Shown: positions 1 to 7,444, counted from the first letter of the stretch. The stretch: 7,444 nucleotides of DNA from Gallicola sp. (GCA_012798975.1 JAAZME010000226.1:1-7444), one strand, 5' to 3'. Translations and numbers: made by a program. Notes: generated from the sequence alone by a model not told the origin.

Positions 1-1412
1 ATTCTTAAGATTTTACCGGTTGAAGCAAGCTCGCTATATCCTAAGAATTCTGTTCCTTCCAATTCTTTTATCACAATATTATCTGTTTTTTCCCAAGCCT
101 CGTTATCTCCATCTTCTCGAGCGCTTCGAGATCTTGTTTTTTGTTCTTCCATCAGCTTTTTAAATGTTTCTTCGTCTACTTTGTAGCCTTTTTCTGCTGA
201 AATTTCTTTTGTTAGTTCATAAGGAAAGCCAAATGTATCATATAATTTGAAAGCATTTTCGCCGCTGATAGTGTTCCCTTCTTCCCTGTCCATGATCGAT
301 TCTAAATGTTTTAGACCTTGTTCTAGGGTTTCTTGGAATTTTAATTCTTCTGTTTCCAGTATTTTAAAAATCCTTTCCTGATCTCTTGTTAACTCAGGAT
401 ATTCTCCGCTATAAGAAGACATTACCGCTTTGGATATTTCTGTTAAGAATACACCTTTAACACCGAGAAATTTGCCATGGCGGGATGCTCTTCGGATTAA
501 TCTTCTTAATACATATCCTCTTCCCTCATTGCTTGGAATAATGCCATCATATATTAAGAAAGTAGCTGCTCGGATATGGTCGGCAATAATACGTATAGAA
601 ACATCTTTTACAGAGTCTTCTTCGTATTTTATATTTGTTTTCCTTTCTATTGCATCAATAATATTTTTAATCACAGATACTTCAAAAATGTTGTTAGCAC
701 CTTCTAAAACCAGTGCAATTCTTTCTAGTCCCATTCCAGTGTCGATATTTTTATGTTCCAAGGGATGGTATTCTCCGTTTGCATCTTTGTTGAATTGTGT
801 AAACACCAAGTTCCAAACTTCTAAATAACGATCACAATCACAGCCTGGTTTGCAGTCAGGATCGCCGCAGCCGAATTCCTCTCCTCTGTCAACATGAATT
901 TCTGAACAAGGACCGCAAGGTCCTTCTTCTAATTCCCAAAAGTTATCTTCTTTTCCTAAGCGAACGATTCTTTCTTCTGGAAGACCAATTTCGTTTTTCC
1001 AAATATCATAGGCCTCATCGTCTTCAAGATATACAGAAGCCCATAACAGCTCATCTGGTATTTCCATTTTTTCAGTTAAAAACTCCCAAGCCCAAGTAAT
1101 AGCTTCTCGTTTGAAATAATCGCCAAAAGAAAAATTTCCCAGCATTTCAAAAAATGTACCGTGGCGATGGGTAATTCCAACTTGGTCTATATCTCCTGTT
1201 CGTATACATCTTTGAGAAGATGCAGCACGATCTTTCGCCATTTTAAATTCTCCGGTAAAATATCTTTTTAAGGGAGCCATCCCTGCATTAATAAGCAGTA
1301 AACTCTTGTCGTGTTCAGGAATTAAAGAGTAAGACTTTAGAATTAGATGTTCTTTCTCTTCAAAAAACTTCAAAAACTCGCTTCTAATTTCGTTCATGTT
1401 CAAATTTTTCAT
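1..1412 (-). CDS. alaS: Alanyl-tRNA synthetase, N-terminal part (runs off window)
   Basis: This gene encodes the class II synthetase that charges tRNA-Ala with alanine in the cytoplasm. The frame is open from ATG at 1412 to the window edge: 470 codons plus two bases, about half of the usual 870-880 residues. What is present is the catalytic core and the start of the tRNA-recognition region. Visible landmarks are [11 protein letters not shown] (39-49), the RCIRTGDI stretch with Arg71 (68-75), [17 protein letters not shown] (84-100), the Cys-rich [21 protein letters not shown] (181-201) typical of bacterial AlaRS, motif 3 [15 protein letters not shown] (224-238), and [15 protein letters not shown] (295-309). 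The editing and C-Ala domains lie outside the window. ATG 1412 is preferred over the in-frame ATG at 1397 because GGAGG lies 12 bases upstream of the former and 27 upstream of the latter. The AI-2E family gene ends 21 bases upstream, with no terminator or promoter seen between them, so the two are probably co-transcribed. Nothing looks broken in the part seen. Confidence 0.97.
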   Translation of the reverse strand, partial: MKNLNMNEIRSEFLKFFEEKEHLILKSYSLIPEHDKSLLLINAGMAPLKRYFTGEFKMAKDRAASSQRCIRTGDIDQVGITHRHGTFFEMLGNFSFGDYFKREAITWAWEFLTEKMEIPDELLWASVYLEDDEAYDIWKNEIGLPEERIVRLGKEDNFWELEEGPCGPCSEIHVDRGEEFGCGDPDCKPGCDCDRYLEVWNLVFTQFNKDANGEYHPLEHKNIDTGMGLERIALVLEGANNIFEVSVIKNIIDAIERKTNIKYEEDSVKDVSIRIIADHIRAATFLIYDGIIPSNEGRGYVLRRLIRRASRHGKFLGVKGVFLTEISKAVMSSYSGEYPELTRDQERIFKILETEELKFQETLEQGLKHLESIMDREEGNTISGENAFKLYDTFGFPYELTKEISAEKGYKVDEETFKKLMEEQKTRSRSAREDGDNEAWEKTDNIVIKELEGTEFLGYSELASTGKILR

Positions 1413-1424
1413 ATATATAAATAA

Positions 1425-1429
1425 CCTCC
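1425..1429 (-). promoter_or_regulatory. Ribosome binding site of alaS
   Basis: GGAGG on the minus strand, in the 21-base gap after the AI-2E gene, 12 bases upstream of the alaS ATG at 1412. The spacing is slightly long, but the next in-frame ATG (1397) would be 27 bases away, so this site decides for the 1412 start. Confidence 0.75.
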
Positions 1430-1433
1430 AAAA

Positions 1434-2657
1434 TTATAGAGTCGAATCTGTTTCTTCCTCTTCTTCATCTTGAATAAAGAAGTCTTTCAAATTCGGCTTA
1501 ATATGTTTAAAAATAACTTTTGCAGTTGCCACTACCGGCACTGATAAAACCATTCCGGGAACTCCAAACATTCCTCCGCCTATTACTAAACTCAATAATA
1601 TAAGAATCGGATTCATCCCTATGCTGGCGCTTAATACACGTGGCGCTAAAATATTATTCTCTGCCCATTGTATAATGACAAAGAAAATCCCTACCCAAAC
1701 AGCCTTAATCGGATTATCTAAAAGAGCTAAAATAAAGGCAGGTAAAAAACCTAAAAATGGACCGATATAAGGAATAATATCTGCAACAAACGTAATAATT
1801 CCGATGACAAGAGCAAAATCTATCCCTACAATCAAAAGCATAATTGTAGTTAAAACCCCTACAAAAAACGCCATAATAATTCTGCCGCGGACAAAATTTG
1901 AGTTTACATTGTCTATATCTGCAAAAATATTATTGACTTTAGCCCGGCTTTTTATAGGAATTAAACCGCTTATATTTCGAATTATACTTTCTTTATCTAA
2001 TATAAAATAAAAACATAGTATCGGTGCTAATACAATTCGAACGAGATTGCTGATAATCCCTGAAGCAGAATTTGAGAGGCCGGTAAATCCTTCTAGCGCT
2101 CTGGTTTGCAGATTTAAAAACAAATTTTTCATTTCTTCTGTCATTTGAGTAGCAAAAGTATTCATCATTGCATTCTTGCTAAATAAATTTTCATTTATAT
2201 TATTAATCCATAATAAAGTATCATTGATTAAAGTCGGCAACTGAACCAGAAAGTCTCTTATTTGTCGAACTGTCTGAGGGATCAGCAGCAGTCCCAGCAC
2301 AGCAAACAAGGCCACAACACCTAAATAAACAATTAATATTGCCCAAGATCTTTTGATACCTCTTTTTTCTAATCTCTTTACAAGAGGATTGATTAAATAT
2401 GCTAAAATTAATGCAATAATTATAGTTACAACAGTATCCATTAATATCTTATAACGATTAAATAAATACAATGTTAACAATACTAAAACAATAATTACAG
2501 CTGTTCTCTTAACAGAACTGAGGTCTAGAATAATTCTATTGTTTCTGTTAACTTTTTTATTCCCTATATTGATTAAATAATAAATCAGAAGACACACTAA
2601 ACTGATCACTACAATATACAATATATTCGATAACAGTCTTGGGACATCAAAAGGCAT
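1434..2657 (-). CDS. AI-2E family transporter (PF01594-type multipass membrane protein)
   Basis: A predicted inner-membrane protein of 407 residues in the AI-2E/PerM/YtvI family. Members were named after an E. coli exporter of the autoinducer AI-2; others act in ion exchange, and the substrate here is unknown. Hydrophobic segments lie near residues 8-31, 52-68, 73-90, 104-126, 200-220, 258-278, 280-312, 318-335 and 347-377. Family hallmarks are VADIIPYIGPFLGFLPAFILAL (291-312) and the block from ENNILAPRV (333-341) through SIGMNPILILLSLVIGG (345-361) to FGVPGMVLSVPV (364-375). The central soluble stretch (about 127-200) is also typical. The C-terminus is strongly acidic (EEEEE at 398-402). 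The N-terminal helix with its basic linker (1-50) appears to be an addition to the usual roughly 350-residue family plan. An in-frame ATG at 2699 would add 14 residues, but it has no ribosome binding site and overlaps a promoter-like element; ATG 2657 has AGGAG 8 bases upstream, so I chose it. The gene sits 21 bases upstream of alaS. From memory, Bacillus yrrI occupies a similar place, but I do not assign that symbol. Confidence 0.9.
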   Translation of the reverse strand: MPFDVPRLLSNILYIVVISLVCLLIYYLINIGNKKVNRNNRIILDLSSVKRTAVIIVLVLLTLYLFNRYKILMDTVVTIIIALILAYLINPLVKRLEKRGIKRSWAILIVYLGVVALFAVLGLLLIPQTVRQIRDFLVQLPTLINDTLLWINNINENLFSKNAMMNTFATQMTEEMKNLFLNLQTRALEGFTGLSNSASGIISNLVRIVLAPILCFYFILDKESIIRNISGLIPIKSRAKVNNIFADIDNVNSNFVRGRIIMAFFVGVLTTIMLLIVGIDFALVIGIITFVADIIPYIGPFLGFLPAFILALLDNPIKAVWVGIFFVIIQWAENNILAPRVLSASIGMNPILILLSLVIGGGMFGVPGMVLSVPVVATAKVIFKHIKPNLKDFFIQDEEEEETDSTL

Positions 2658-2665
2658 TTTTATAG

Positions 2666-2670
2666 CTCCT
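2666..2670 (-). promoter_or_regulatory. Ribosome binding site of the AI-2E family gene (decides its start)
   Basis: AGGAG (within GGAAGGAGC) on the minus strand, 8 bases upstream of ATG 2657. It falls inside the longer reading frame that opens at 2699. No comparable motif precedes 2699, so the 14-residue extension is probably not translated. Confidence 0.8.
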
Positions 2671-2676
2671 TCCTTC

Positions 2677-2697
2677 GATAGTGTAAAACAATCTATC
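2677..2697 (-). other. Possible small hairpin at the 5' end of the AI-2E gene transcript
   Basis: On the minus strand, GATAG (2697-2693) can pair with CTATC (2681-2677). An inner TGT/ACA stem (2690-2688 with 2684-2682) follows a two-base bulge, closing on a three-base loop. It would lie at the very start of the RNA made from the candidate promoter at 2702-2707. Such a structure could stabilise the message or arise by chance. It has no U-tract and does not cover the ribosome binding site. Confidence 0.25.
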
Positions 2698-2701
2698 ATC
2701 T

Positions 2702-2707
2702 ATTATA
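2702..2707 (-). promoter_or_regulatory. Candidate -10 element for the AI-2E gene and alaS
   Basis: A perfect TATAAT on the minus strand, directly downstream of the leuS terminator. The expected transcription start, about seven bases further on (near 2695), lies inside the ATG at 2699 or just past it, and about 37 bases before ATG 2657, which fits the shorter protein. The weakness is the -35 region: at spacings of 15-17 bases there is only the poly-T tract of the terminator, with no TTGACA-like hexamer, and no extended TGn. It may be a weak or activator-dependent promoter. Confidence 0.45.
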
Positions 2708-2722
2708 CTACAAGGGTAGAAC

Positions 2723-2756
2723 AAAAAAAAGGAGCACAAAATGTGTTCCTTTTTTT
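2723..2756 (-). terminator. Rho-independent terminator of leuS
   Basis: It begins two bases after the leuS stop codon. On the minus strand AAAAAAAGGA pairs with TCCTTTTTTT, then after one A/C mismatch CACA pairs with TGTG around a TTT loop; the 3' arm ends in a run of eight T. Because A-tracts flank the stem on one side and T-tracts on the other, the structure could also work on the plus strand, but no plus-strand gene approaches it. Confidence 0.85.
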
Positions 2757-2758
2757 AA

Positions 2759-5170
2759 CTATTTTACTACAATATTAAATATTTTACCTTTTATATAAAT
2801 CTTTTTCACAATATTTTTGCCTTCTAAATGCTTTAGAACAGCTTCGTCTTTATTTACTCTTTCCATAATTTCATCTTCAGAGGCTTCAACGCTGATTCTA
2901 ATAGTACTTCTCAGTTTGCCGTTTATTTGTATCGGCAGATCAATTTCGTTATCTACTGTCTTTTCTTCCTCATATAGCGGCCATTGTGCATCAGAGATTT
3001 TACCTTGATATTCCTTTAACTGCCATAATTCTTCGGTAATATGAGGGGCTACGGGATTTAAAAGGATAAGGTATGTTCTAAATTCATCTTCTGTAATACT
3101 TCCCTTTTTATTAAAATCATTTAATAAAGTCATAAGCTGAGCTATAGCTGTATTAAATTTCAGATTTTCGAAATCCTGGCCTACTTTTTTTATGGTTTTA
3201 TGCATTGCTGTTTCTAAATCCGCAGAGTAGCCTTTTTCCTTATTAACATTGGCAGATGCATTCCACACACGTTCCAAGAATTTACGGCAGCCTTTTACTC
3301 CATTTTCGCTCCAAGGAACAGATTTTTCAAAATCCCCAATGAACATTTCGTAGGTTCTTAAAGTATCTGCTCCGTAATCATTTATAATATCATCTGGATT
3401 GACTACATTTCCTCTAGATTTGGACATTTTTTCCATATTGTTTCCAAGAATCATACCATGGCTCGTTCTTTTCCTATAAGGCTCTTTCGTTGGTACAACA
3501 CCAAGATCATATAAGAATTTATGCCAAAATCTTGAATAAAGCAGGTGAAGGGTTGTATGCTCCATACCTCCATTATACCAATCTACAGGAGTATAATAGT
3601 CTAAGGCTTCCTCGCTTGCTAAAGCCTTGTCGTTATCTGGATCCGTATAACGAAGGAAATACCAGGAAGATCCTGCCCACTGGGGCATAGTATCCGTTTC
3701 CCTCTTTGCCTTCTTTCCGCATGCAGGACACGTTGTATTCACGAAAGAATCTATTTTTGAAAGCGGCGATTCTCCGTCATCTGAAGGCTCATAGTTTTCA
3801 ACATCTGGAAGCTCAACAGGAAGCTCTTCTTCCGGTACCGGAACCCATCCGCATTCATCGCAATAGATTAGAGGAATCGGTTCACCCCAGTAACGTTGTC
3901 TTGAAAAAACCCAATCTCTTAATTTGTAATTCTTCTTTGCGTGTCCGATTCCTTTTTCTTCCAAATACTCGCGCATTTTAATTTTTGCATCTTCTACAGA
4001 AAGACCATCTAGGAATCCCGAATTCATCATGGTTCCTGTTTCTGTATCTGTATAGGCTTCTTCGCTGATATCTCCACCGGCAACAACCTGAACAATAGGA
4101 AGATCGAATTTTTTCGCGAATTCATAATCTCTTGTATCATGGCCTGGAACCGCCATAATCGCTCCAGTCCCGTAGCTCATTAGTACATAGTCCGAAACAT
4201 AAATCGGAATTTTATTGCCTGTAGCAGGATTTACCGCCTCAAGACCTTCAATTCGAACGCCTGTTTTGTCTTTATTCAACTCTGTTCTTTCAAATTCAGA
4301 TTTTTTAGAAACTTCTTTTTGATATCTGTGAATCTCTTCCATATTGCCAATTTGGTCGTGGTATTTATCTAATAGAGGGTGTTCAACAGCTATTACCATA
4401 TAAGTAGCACCAAATAATGTATCCGGTCTTGTTGTATACACTGTTAAGGAGTCCTCTGTATCCGCAACTTGAAATTCCAATTCGCAGCCGTAAGAACGTC
4501 CAATCCAGTTAATTTGCTGCGCTTTAATCTTGTCTAAATAATCTACATCCTTTAGATCATCGATTAAACGATCCGCATATTTTGTGATTTTAAGCATCCA
4601 TTGGCTTTTAATTTTATGAACGACTTCCGCTCCGCAGCGCTCGCAGACTCCTCCTACTACTTCTTCATTGGCTAGACCGCATTTGCAGGACGGACACCAA
4701 TTTATAGGCATCTCTGCCTTATAAGCCAAACCTTTCTCGAATAGCTTTTGGAATATCCATTGGGTCCATTTATAGTACTTCGGATCCGTCGTATTGATTT
4801 CTCGATCCCAATCAAAAGAAAATCCGATTGACTTCATTTGTTCTTTAAAATGAGCAATATTTTCCGCAGTTACTATACTTGGATGTACTTTGTTTTTAAT
4901 CGCATAGTTTTCCGTCGGAAGACCAAATGCATCCCAGCCTATAGGATAAAGCACATTATATCCCTGCAGTCTTCTTTTCCTAGATACTATATCTAAAGCA
5001 GTATAGGGTCTAGGATGTCCTACATGCAGACCTTGGCCTGAAGGATAAGGAAATTCGATTAATGCATAAAATTTCTCTTTTTCTTGATCGATTTCTGTTT
5101 TGAAGGTTTTCTCTTCCTCCCAAATTTTTTGCCATTTTTTTTCAATAGCATTTGGATTATAAGTATCCAT
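2759..5170 (-). CDS. leuS: Leucyl-tRNA synthetase, complete
   Basis: This cytoplasmic class I synthetase attaches leucine to tRNA-Leu and hydrolyses mischarged products. It has 803 residues, the usual length for Firmicute LeuRS. The catalytic HIGH motif appears as HVGH (49-52) within [20 protein letters not shown], and the second signature is KMSKS (581-585). A zinc-knuckle-like Cys set lies at 159, 162, 164, 176 and 179, and a second pair of CxxC motifs at 437/440 and 481/484. The CP1 editing domain (about 225-420) carries the threonine-rich TTRPDT (246-251) and [15 protein letters not shown] (334-348); Asp345 is the conserved acidic residue that holds the amino group of the editing substrate. 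[18 protein letters not shown] (491-508) is highly conserved. The anticodon-binding helical domain follows (about 620-720), then a small C-terminal domain. The Leu-specific insert found before KMSKS in E. coli is absent. ATG 5170 has AGGAGG 6 bases upstream. The gene has its own promoter and terminator, so it is probably monocistronic. Confidence 0.98.
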   Translation of the reverse strand: MDTYNPNAIEKKWQKIWEEEKTFKTEIDQEKEKFYALIEFPYPSGQGLHVGHPRPYTALDIVSRKRRLQGYNVLYPIGWDAFGLPTENYAIKNKVHPSIVTAENIAHFKEQMKSIGFSFDWDREINTTDPKYYKWTQWIFQKLFEKGLAYKAEMPINWCPSCKCGLANEEVVGGVCERCGAEVVHKIKSQWMLKITKYADRLIDDLKDVDYLDKIKAQQINWIGRSYGCELEFQVADTEDSLTVYTTRPDTLFGATYMVIAVEHPLLDKYHDQIGNMEEIHRYQKEVSKKSEFERTELNKDKTGVRIEGLEAVNPATGNKIPIYVSDYVLMSYGTGAIMAVPGHDTRDYEFAKKFDLPIVQVVAGGDISEEAYTDTETGTMMNSGFLDGLSVEDAKIKMREYLEEKGIGHAKKNYKLRDWVFSRQRYWGEPIPLIYCDECGWVPVPEEELPVELPDVENYEPSDDGESPLSKIDSFVNTTCPACGKKAKRETDTMPQWAGSSWYFLRYTDPDNDKALASEEALDYYTPVDWYNGGMEHTTLHLLYSRFWHKFLYDLGVVPTKEPYRKRTSHGMILGNNMEKMSKSRGNVVNPDDIINDYGADTLRTYEMFIGDFEKSVPWSENGVKGCRKFLERVWNASANVNKEKGYSADLETAMHKTIKKVGQDFENLKFNTAIAQLMTLLNDFNKKGSITEDEFRTYLILLNPVAPHITEELWQLKEYQGKISDAQWPLYEEEKTVDNEIDLPIQINGKLRSTIRISVEASEDEIMERVNKDEAVLKHLEGKNIVKKIYIKGKIFNIVVK

Positions 5171-5176
5171 GTCATT

Positions 5177-5182
5177 CCTCCT
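5177..5182 (-). promoter_or_regulatory. Ribosome binding site of leuS
   Basis: A full AGGAGG on the minus strand, 6 bases upstream of ATG 5170. The strength of the match fixes the leuS start. Confidence 0.9.
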
Positions 5183-5228
5183 GTATATGAATAAAACATA
5201 TTATCGTGCTCTTTTAAACGCTTTTATC

Positions 5229-5257
5229 AGTATATCATTATTTAAAATAGCTTTCAA
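5229..5257 (-). promoter_or_regulatory. Sigma-A-type promoter of leuS
   Basis: On the minus strand, TTGAAA (5257-5252) and TATACT (5234-5229) are separated by exactly 17 bases, and TG at the extended -10 position gives TGATATACT. Transcription should begin near 5222, leaving an untranslated leader of about 50 bases before ATG 5170. That leader is too short for a T-box riboswitch, so leuS is probably transcribed constitutively or controlled in some other way. Confidence 0.8.
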
Positions 5258-5307
5258 TGAAGAGCCTTTAATTCTCTTTAATCGATAAATAGTTCCCCAG
5301 CAAAAAC

Positions 5308-5337
5308 AAAAAAGAAAGCATAAATCCGCTTTCTTTT
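5308..5337 (-). terminator. Rho-independent terminator of the amino acid ABC operon
   Basis: It lies 8 bases after the stop codon of the ATPase gene. On the minus strand AAAAGAAAGC (5337-5328) pairs perfectly with GCTTTCTTTT (5319-5310) around an 8-base loop, and the T-run continues to 5308, followed by another group of five T. It separates the transporter operon from leuS. Confidence 0.85.
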
Positions 5338-5345
5338 AAAAGATA

Positions 5346-6107
5346 TTATTGTAATCCCTGATAATCTAGAAATAATCTCGTTCTGTCTTCTTTTGGATTT
5401 AACAGAACTTCTTCAGGGGTTCCTTCTTCTACGATAAAACCCTGATCCATAAAAATCACCCAATCTGCTACTTCTCTGGCGAAATCCATCTCATGGGTTA
5501 CAATAACCATAGTACGATCTTCCTTCGCCAAATCCTGTATTACTTTCAATACATCTTTTGTTAATTGAGGATCTAAAGCCGATGTAGGTTCATCAAAGAA
5601 TAAAACTTTCGGATCCATAGCCAAAGCTCTAGCAATAGAAGCTCTCTGCTTCTGTCCTCCTGAAAGCTGATAAGGAAACGCATCCCCTTTTTCTTCCAAA
5701 CCCATTTTTCTTAGTAGAAGATTTGCTTCCTGCAAGGCCTGTTCCTTCGTTTTTTTCAAAACATGAACTGGTGCCAGCGTAATATTTTCTAATACAGACA
5801 GATGAGGAAATAAATTAAAATCTTGGAAAACCATACCGAATTTTCTTTTAATTTTCTCTAGTTCCTCGCCTGCTGCATAGACAACATCTCCACCTTCCAT
5901 ATCTGCTAAAACATCTTCTTCATACTGGATTTTTCCGGCATCGATAGCTTCTAAAGTTGCTGCACAGCGGATCATTGTAGACTTGCCAGAGCCAGATGGT
6001 CCTATAATTACAAGAACTTCCCCTTGCTCTACCTTTAAGCTGATATTTTTAATAACTTCTTCATTTCCAAAAGACTTTCTAATATTTGTCATTTCTAAAA
6101 GATTCAT
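5346..6107 (-). CDS. Polar amino acid ABC transporter, ATP-binding protein
   Basis: This is the ATPase subunit (GlnQ/HisP class, 253 residues) that drives import of a polar amino acid across the cytoplasmic membrane, working as a dimer beneath the permease. All nucleotide-binding motifs are intact: Walker [10 protein letters not shown] (36-44), Q-loop Gln95 in [18 protein letters not shown] (92-109), signature LSGGQ (148-152), Walker B VLFFDE with catalytic Glu173 (168-173), D-loop SALDP (176-180) and switch His205. The stretch between Walker A and the Q-loop (about 60-88) is somewhat longer than in GlnQ, which accounts for the length above the common 240. The start at 6107 lies 6 bases after the permease stop. 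An AGGTAGGA ribosome binding site overlaps that stop codon, implying translational coupling. It is the last gene of the operon and is followed by a terminator. The motifs do not reveal the substrate (glutamine, arginine, cystine and others are possible), so no symbol is given. Confidence 0.95.
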   Translation of the reverse strand: MNLLEMTNIRKSFGNEEVIKNISLKVEQGEVLVIIGPSGSGKSTMIRCAATLEAIDAGKIQYEEDVLADMEGGDVVYAAGEELEKIKRKFGMVFQDFNLFPHLSVLENITLAPVHVLKKTKEQALQEANLLLRKMGLEEKGDAFPYQLSGGQKQRASIARALAMDPKVLFFDEPTSALDPQLTKDVLKVIQDLAKEDRTMVIVTHEMDFAREVADWVIFMDQGFIVEEGTPEEVLLNPKEDRTRLFLDYQGLQ

Positions 6108-6113
6108 ATTTTC

Positions 6114-6758
6114 CTACCTATAATAATTCAAACGATTTTCAAATTTTTCAAAAATAAAAGCTACTAAATAGTTCATCACATAGTAGAAGACTCCTACAGC
6201 AATTAAAGGCGTTAAAGATGATGTTCTCGCTGACATGGCTTTTGCAACAGTGAATGTTTCGCTTACTGCAATAACAAAGGCCAAGGATGTATCTTTCACT
6301 AAAGTAATTACTTCATTTGTTATAGAAGGCAGCACCGTCTTTACAACTTGCGGAAGTATAATCTTGAAAAATGTTTGTGAAGTAGATAAACCCAAAACCT
6401 TCGAGGCTTCGTATTGGCCTTTAGGAATAGCATCAAATCCACCTCTATAAATTTCCGCAAAATAACAAGCATAATTAAGGACGAAAGCTACAATTACTGC
6501 CGTGAATCGATCTAAGGTATTAAGCCCCATTAAATAAGCCGGACCGTAGTATACAAACATAAGCTGAAGCATTAACGGAGTACCTCTCATAATGGATATA
6601 AAGAAAGATGTAATCTTAGATAAAGGCATAAATTTTGATTTCTTTGCAAGCATAATGATAATCCCAAGAGGGATAGACATTAACGCTGTCAAGAAAAAAA
6701 TTATTAATGTATTTTTGAAACCGCTGGATAATTCTGTAAAAACACTAATTATATTCAT
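6114..6758 (-). CDS. Polar amino acid ABC transporter, permease
   Basis: This is the membrane-spanning subunit (HisM/GlnP family, 214 residues) that forms the translocation channel, presumably as a homodimer because only one permease gene is seen here. Hydrophobic segments occur near 15-38, 48-72, 84-102, 140-165 and 184-204. The family signature RGTP (58-61) and the cytoplasmic EAA loop EASKVLGLSTSQTFFKIILPQ (117-137), which docks onto the ATPase, are both clear; AEIYRGGFDAIPKGQ (101-115) just before it is also typical. The length is normal. The start codon follows the stop of the binding-protein gene by a single base (TAATATG), with only a weak AGG-type site, so its translation probably depends on ribosomes finishing the upstream gene. 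Confidence 0.95.
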   Translation of the reverse strand: MNIISVFTELSSGFKNTLIIFFLTALMSIPLGIIIMLAKKSKFMPLSKITSFFISIMRGTPLMLQLMFVYYGPAYLMGLNTLDRFTAVIVAFVLNYACYFAEIYRGGFDAIPKGQYEASKVLGLSTSQTFFKIILPQVVKTVLPSITNEVITLVKDTSLAFVIAVSETFTVAKAMSARTSSLTPLIAVGVFYYVMNYLVAFIFEKFENRLNYYR

Positions 6759-6759
6759 A

Positions 6760-7444
6760 TTATTCGCCTAATGTAATAATATCCTCTGCGAAGTATTTGA
6801 TGGATAATTCTTGCAATTTATTTTCATCATTTAATTCTTGCAGCGCCTTGTCAACTTTAGCTGTAAGCTCATCATCACCCAGTTTAAAACCAACTGCATA
6901 ATCTTCTTCTGATAAAGCTTCCTCTATTACTCTAAACTTTCTTCCTTGGCTTATATTATATCGTGCAACTATTTCATCCATTAATACTGCATCGCAAGCC
7001 TTTACTTCTAAATCATTTAAAGCCGTCATATTTTCCCCAACTCTAGTTACTTCTCCAAGACTGTCTTTAAATTCTTTGTTCGCTTCTAATGCATTATCTG
7101 ATGTTGATTCTTGCTGCAGTTCAACTCTTTTGCCAGCCAAGTCGCTTAAATTTTGATACTCGGAATCCTCAAGCACTACAAGAACTTGTCGGTTTTTCAT
7201 ATAAGGTTTAGAGAAATTATATTGACCTTCTCTTCCAGTCATTGTAAAACCATTCCAAATGCAGTTGATATTTCCTGTTTCCAACTCCGCATCCTTTGAA
7301 TCCCAGTTAACCGGCTGAAGTTTAATATCCATGCCCATTTTTTCTGCTGCAAGTTTTGCTAATTCGATATCAAAACCTGTAAATTCTCCATCTTCACCTA
7401 CAAATCCCATAGGCGGGAAGTTTTGATCAAATCCTACAATCAAA
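6760..7444 (-). CDS. Polar amino acid ABC transporter, substrate-binding protein (N-terminus outside window)
   Basis: This is the extracellular solute receptor (SBP_bac_3, PF00497 family) that captures an amino acid and delivers it to the permease. The last 227-228 codons are present. The family is usually 260-290 residues, so the missing part is about 35-55 residues and should hold the signal peptide, probably with a lipobox cysteine. A TTG at 7443 falls inside conserved sequence (IVGFDQNFPPMGF), so it is not the real start. Numbering from that codon, family features are FPPMGF (9-14), GFDIELAK (23-30), CIWNGFTMTGRE (61-72), FSKPYMKNRQVLVV (77-90), DLAGKRVELQQESTSDNAL (101-119) and DAVLMDEIVARY (151-162). 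Arg71 lies where related receptors use an arginine to grip the substrate carboxylate, but that alignment is my inference. The WNGFTMTGRE variant seems typical of a Clostridia subgroup. The ligand cannot be told from the sequence. The gene stops one base before the permease gene. Confidence 0.93.
   Translation of the reverse strand, partial: LIVGFDQNFPPMGFVGEDGEFTGFDIELAKLAAEKMGMDIKLQPVNWDSKDAELETGNINCIWNGFTMTGREGQYNFSKPYMKNRQVLVVLEDSEYQNLSDLAGKRVELQQESTSDNALEANKEFKDSLGEVTRVGENMTALNDLEVKACDAVLMDEIVARYNISQGRKFRVIEEALSEEDYAVGFKLGDDELTAKVDKALQELNDENKLQELSIKYFAEDIITLGE

Noticed and set aside
430..828. A 132-codon open frame on the plus strand
   Set aside because: It lies wholly antisense to well-conserved alaS codons, has no convincing ribosome binding site and resembles no family I recognise.
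1804..2010. A plus-strand open frame of 68 codons inside the AI-2E gene
   Set aside because: It is a frame shadow of membrane-helix codons on the opposite strand, with no ribosome binding site.
2817..3008. A plus-strand open frame of 63 codons inside the 3' part of leuS
   Set aside because: It is antisense to leuS codons for the C-terminal domain, with nothing to suggest it is translated.
3490..3981. Two plus-strand open frames of 66 and 91 codons
   Set aside because: Both are antisense to the conserved catalytic and editing parts of leuS and show no coding features of their own.
5185..5201. A short inverted repeat (ATATG/CATAT) in the leuS leader
   Set aside because: Only five AT-rich pairs around a 7-base loop, with no overlap of the ribosome binding site; expected by chance in AT-rich DNA.
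5260..5279. A short inverted repeat (AAGAG/CTCTT) upstream of the leuS promoter
   Set aside because: Five pairs and no following T-run, so it is not a terminator; no sign of an operator either.
6235..6450. A plus-strand open frame of 71 codons inside the permease gene
   Set aside because: It is antisense to the conserved EAA-loop region; the apparent protein is a by-product of that conservation.
7441..7443. TTG as a start codon for the substrate-binding protein
   Set aside because: It lies within conserved mature-protein sequence and would remove the signal peptide this protein class needs; the real start is beyond the window.

Overview
The window is an ordinary housekeeping region from a low-GC bacterium, most likely an anaerobic Firmicute of the class Clostridia. 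This rests on the AT-rich composition, strong AGGAGG-type ribosome binding sites, simple hairpin-plus-U-tract terminators, and Firmicute-style sequences of the alanyl- and leucyl-tRNA synthetases. The genus cannot be fixed from the sequence alone. I see six protein-coding genes, all on the minus strand, so transcription runs from high to low coordinates.

In transcription order, the window opens with a polar amino acid ABC importer. It has a substrate-binding protein (cut by the window edge at 7444, so its signal peptide is missing), a HisM/GlnP-type permease (6114-6758) and a GlnQ/HisP-type ATPase (5346-6107). Spacings of 1 and 6 bases show these three form one tightly coupled operon, which ends at a hairpin terminator at 5308-5337. 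Next is leuS (2759-5170), a complete 803-residue leucyl-tRNA synthetase. It has its own sigma-A-type promoter (TTGAAA, 17-base spacer, TATACT), a leader of only about 50 bases and its own terminator at 2723-2756. Last come an AI-2E family (PF01594) multipass membrane protein (1434-2657) and the first 470 codons of alaS (alanyl-tRNA synthetase, 1-1412), separated by 21 bases and very probably co-transcribed.

The genes share a loose theme of amino acid supply and charging: an importer brings in a polar amino acid, and two synthetases charge tRNA-Leu and tRNA-Ala. The membrane protein next to alaS has no evident mechanistic link to translation; from memory, a similar pair (yrrI-alaS) occurs in Bacillus. 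No RNA genes, mobile elements, CRISPR arrays, long repeats or plus-strand genes were found. No gene-free stretch exceeds 300 bases; the longest is the 175-base leuS upstream region, which holds a terminator, a promoter and a ribosome binding site. I did not find a previously undescribed system. The points worth a second look are modest: the start site and extra N-terminal helix of the AI-2E protein, the lack of room for a T-box in the leuS leader, and the position of leuS between two conserved blocks.
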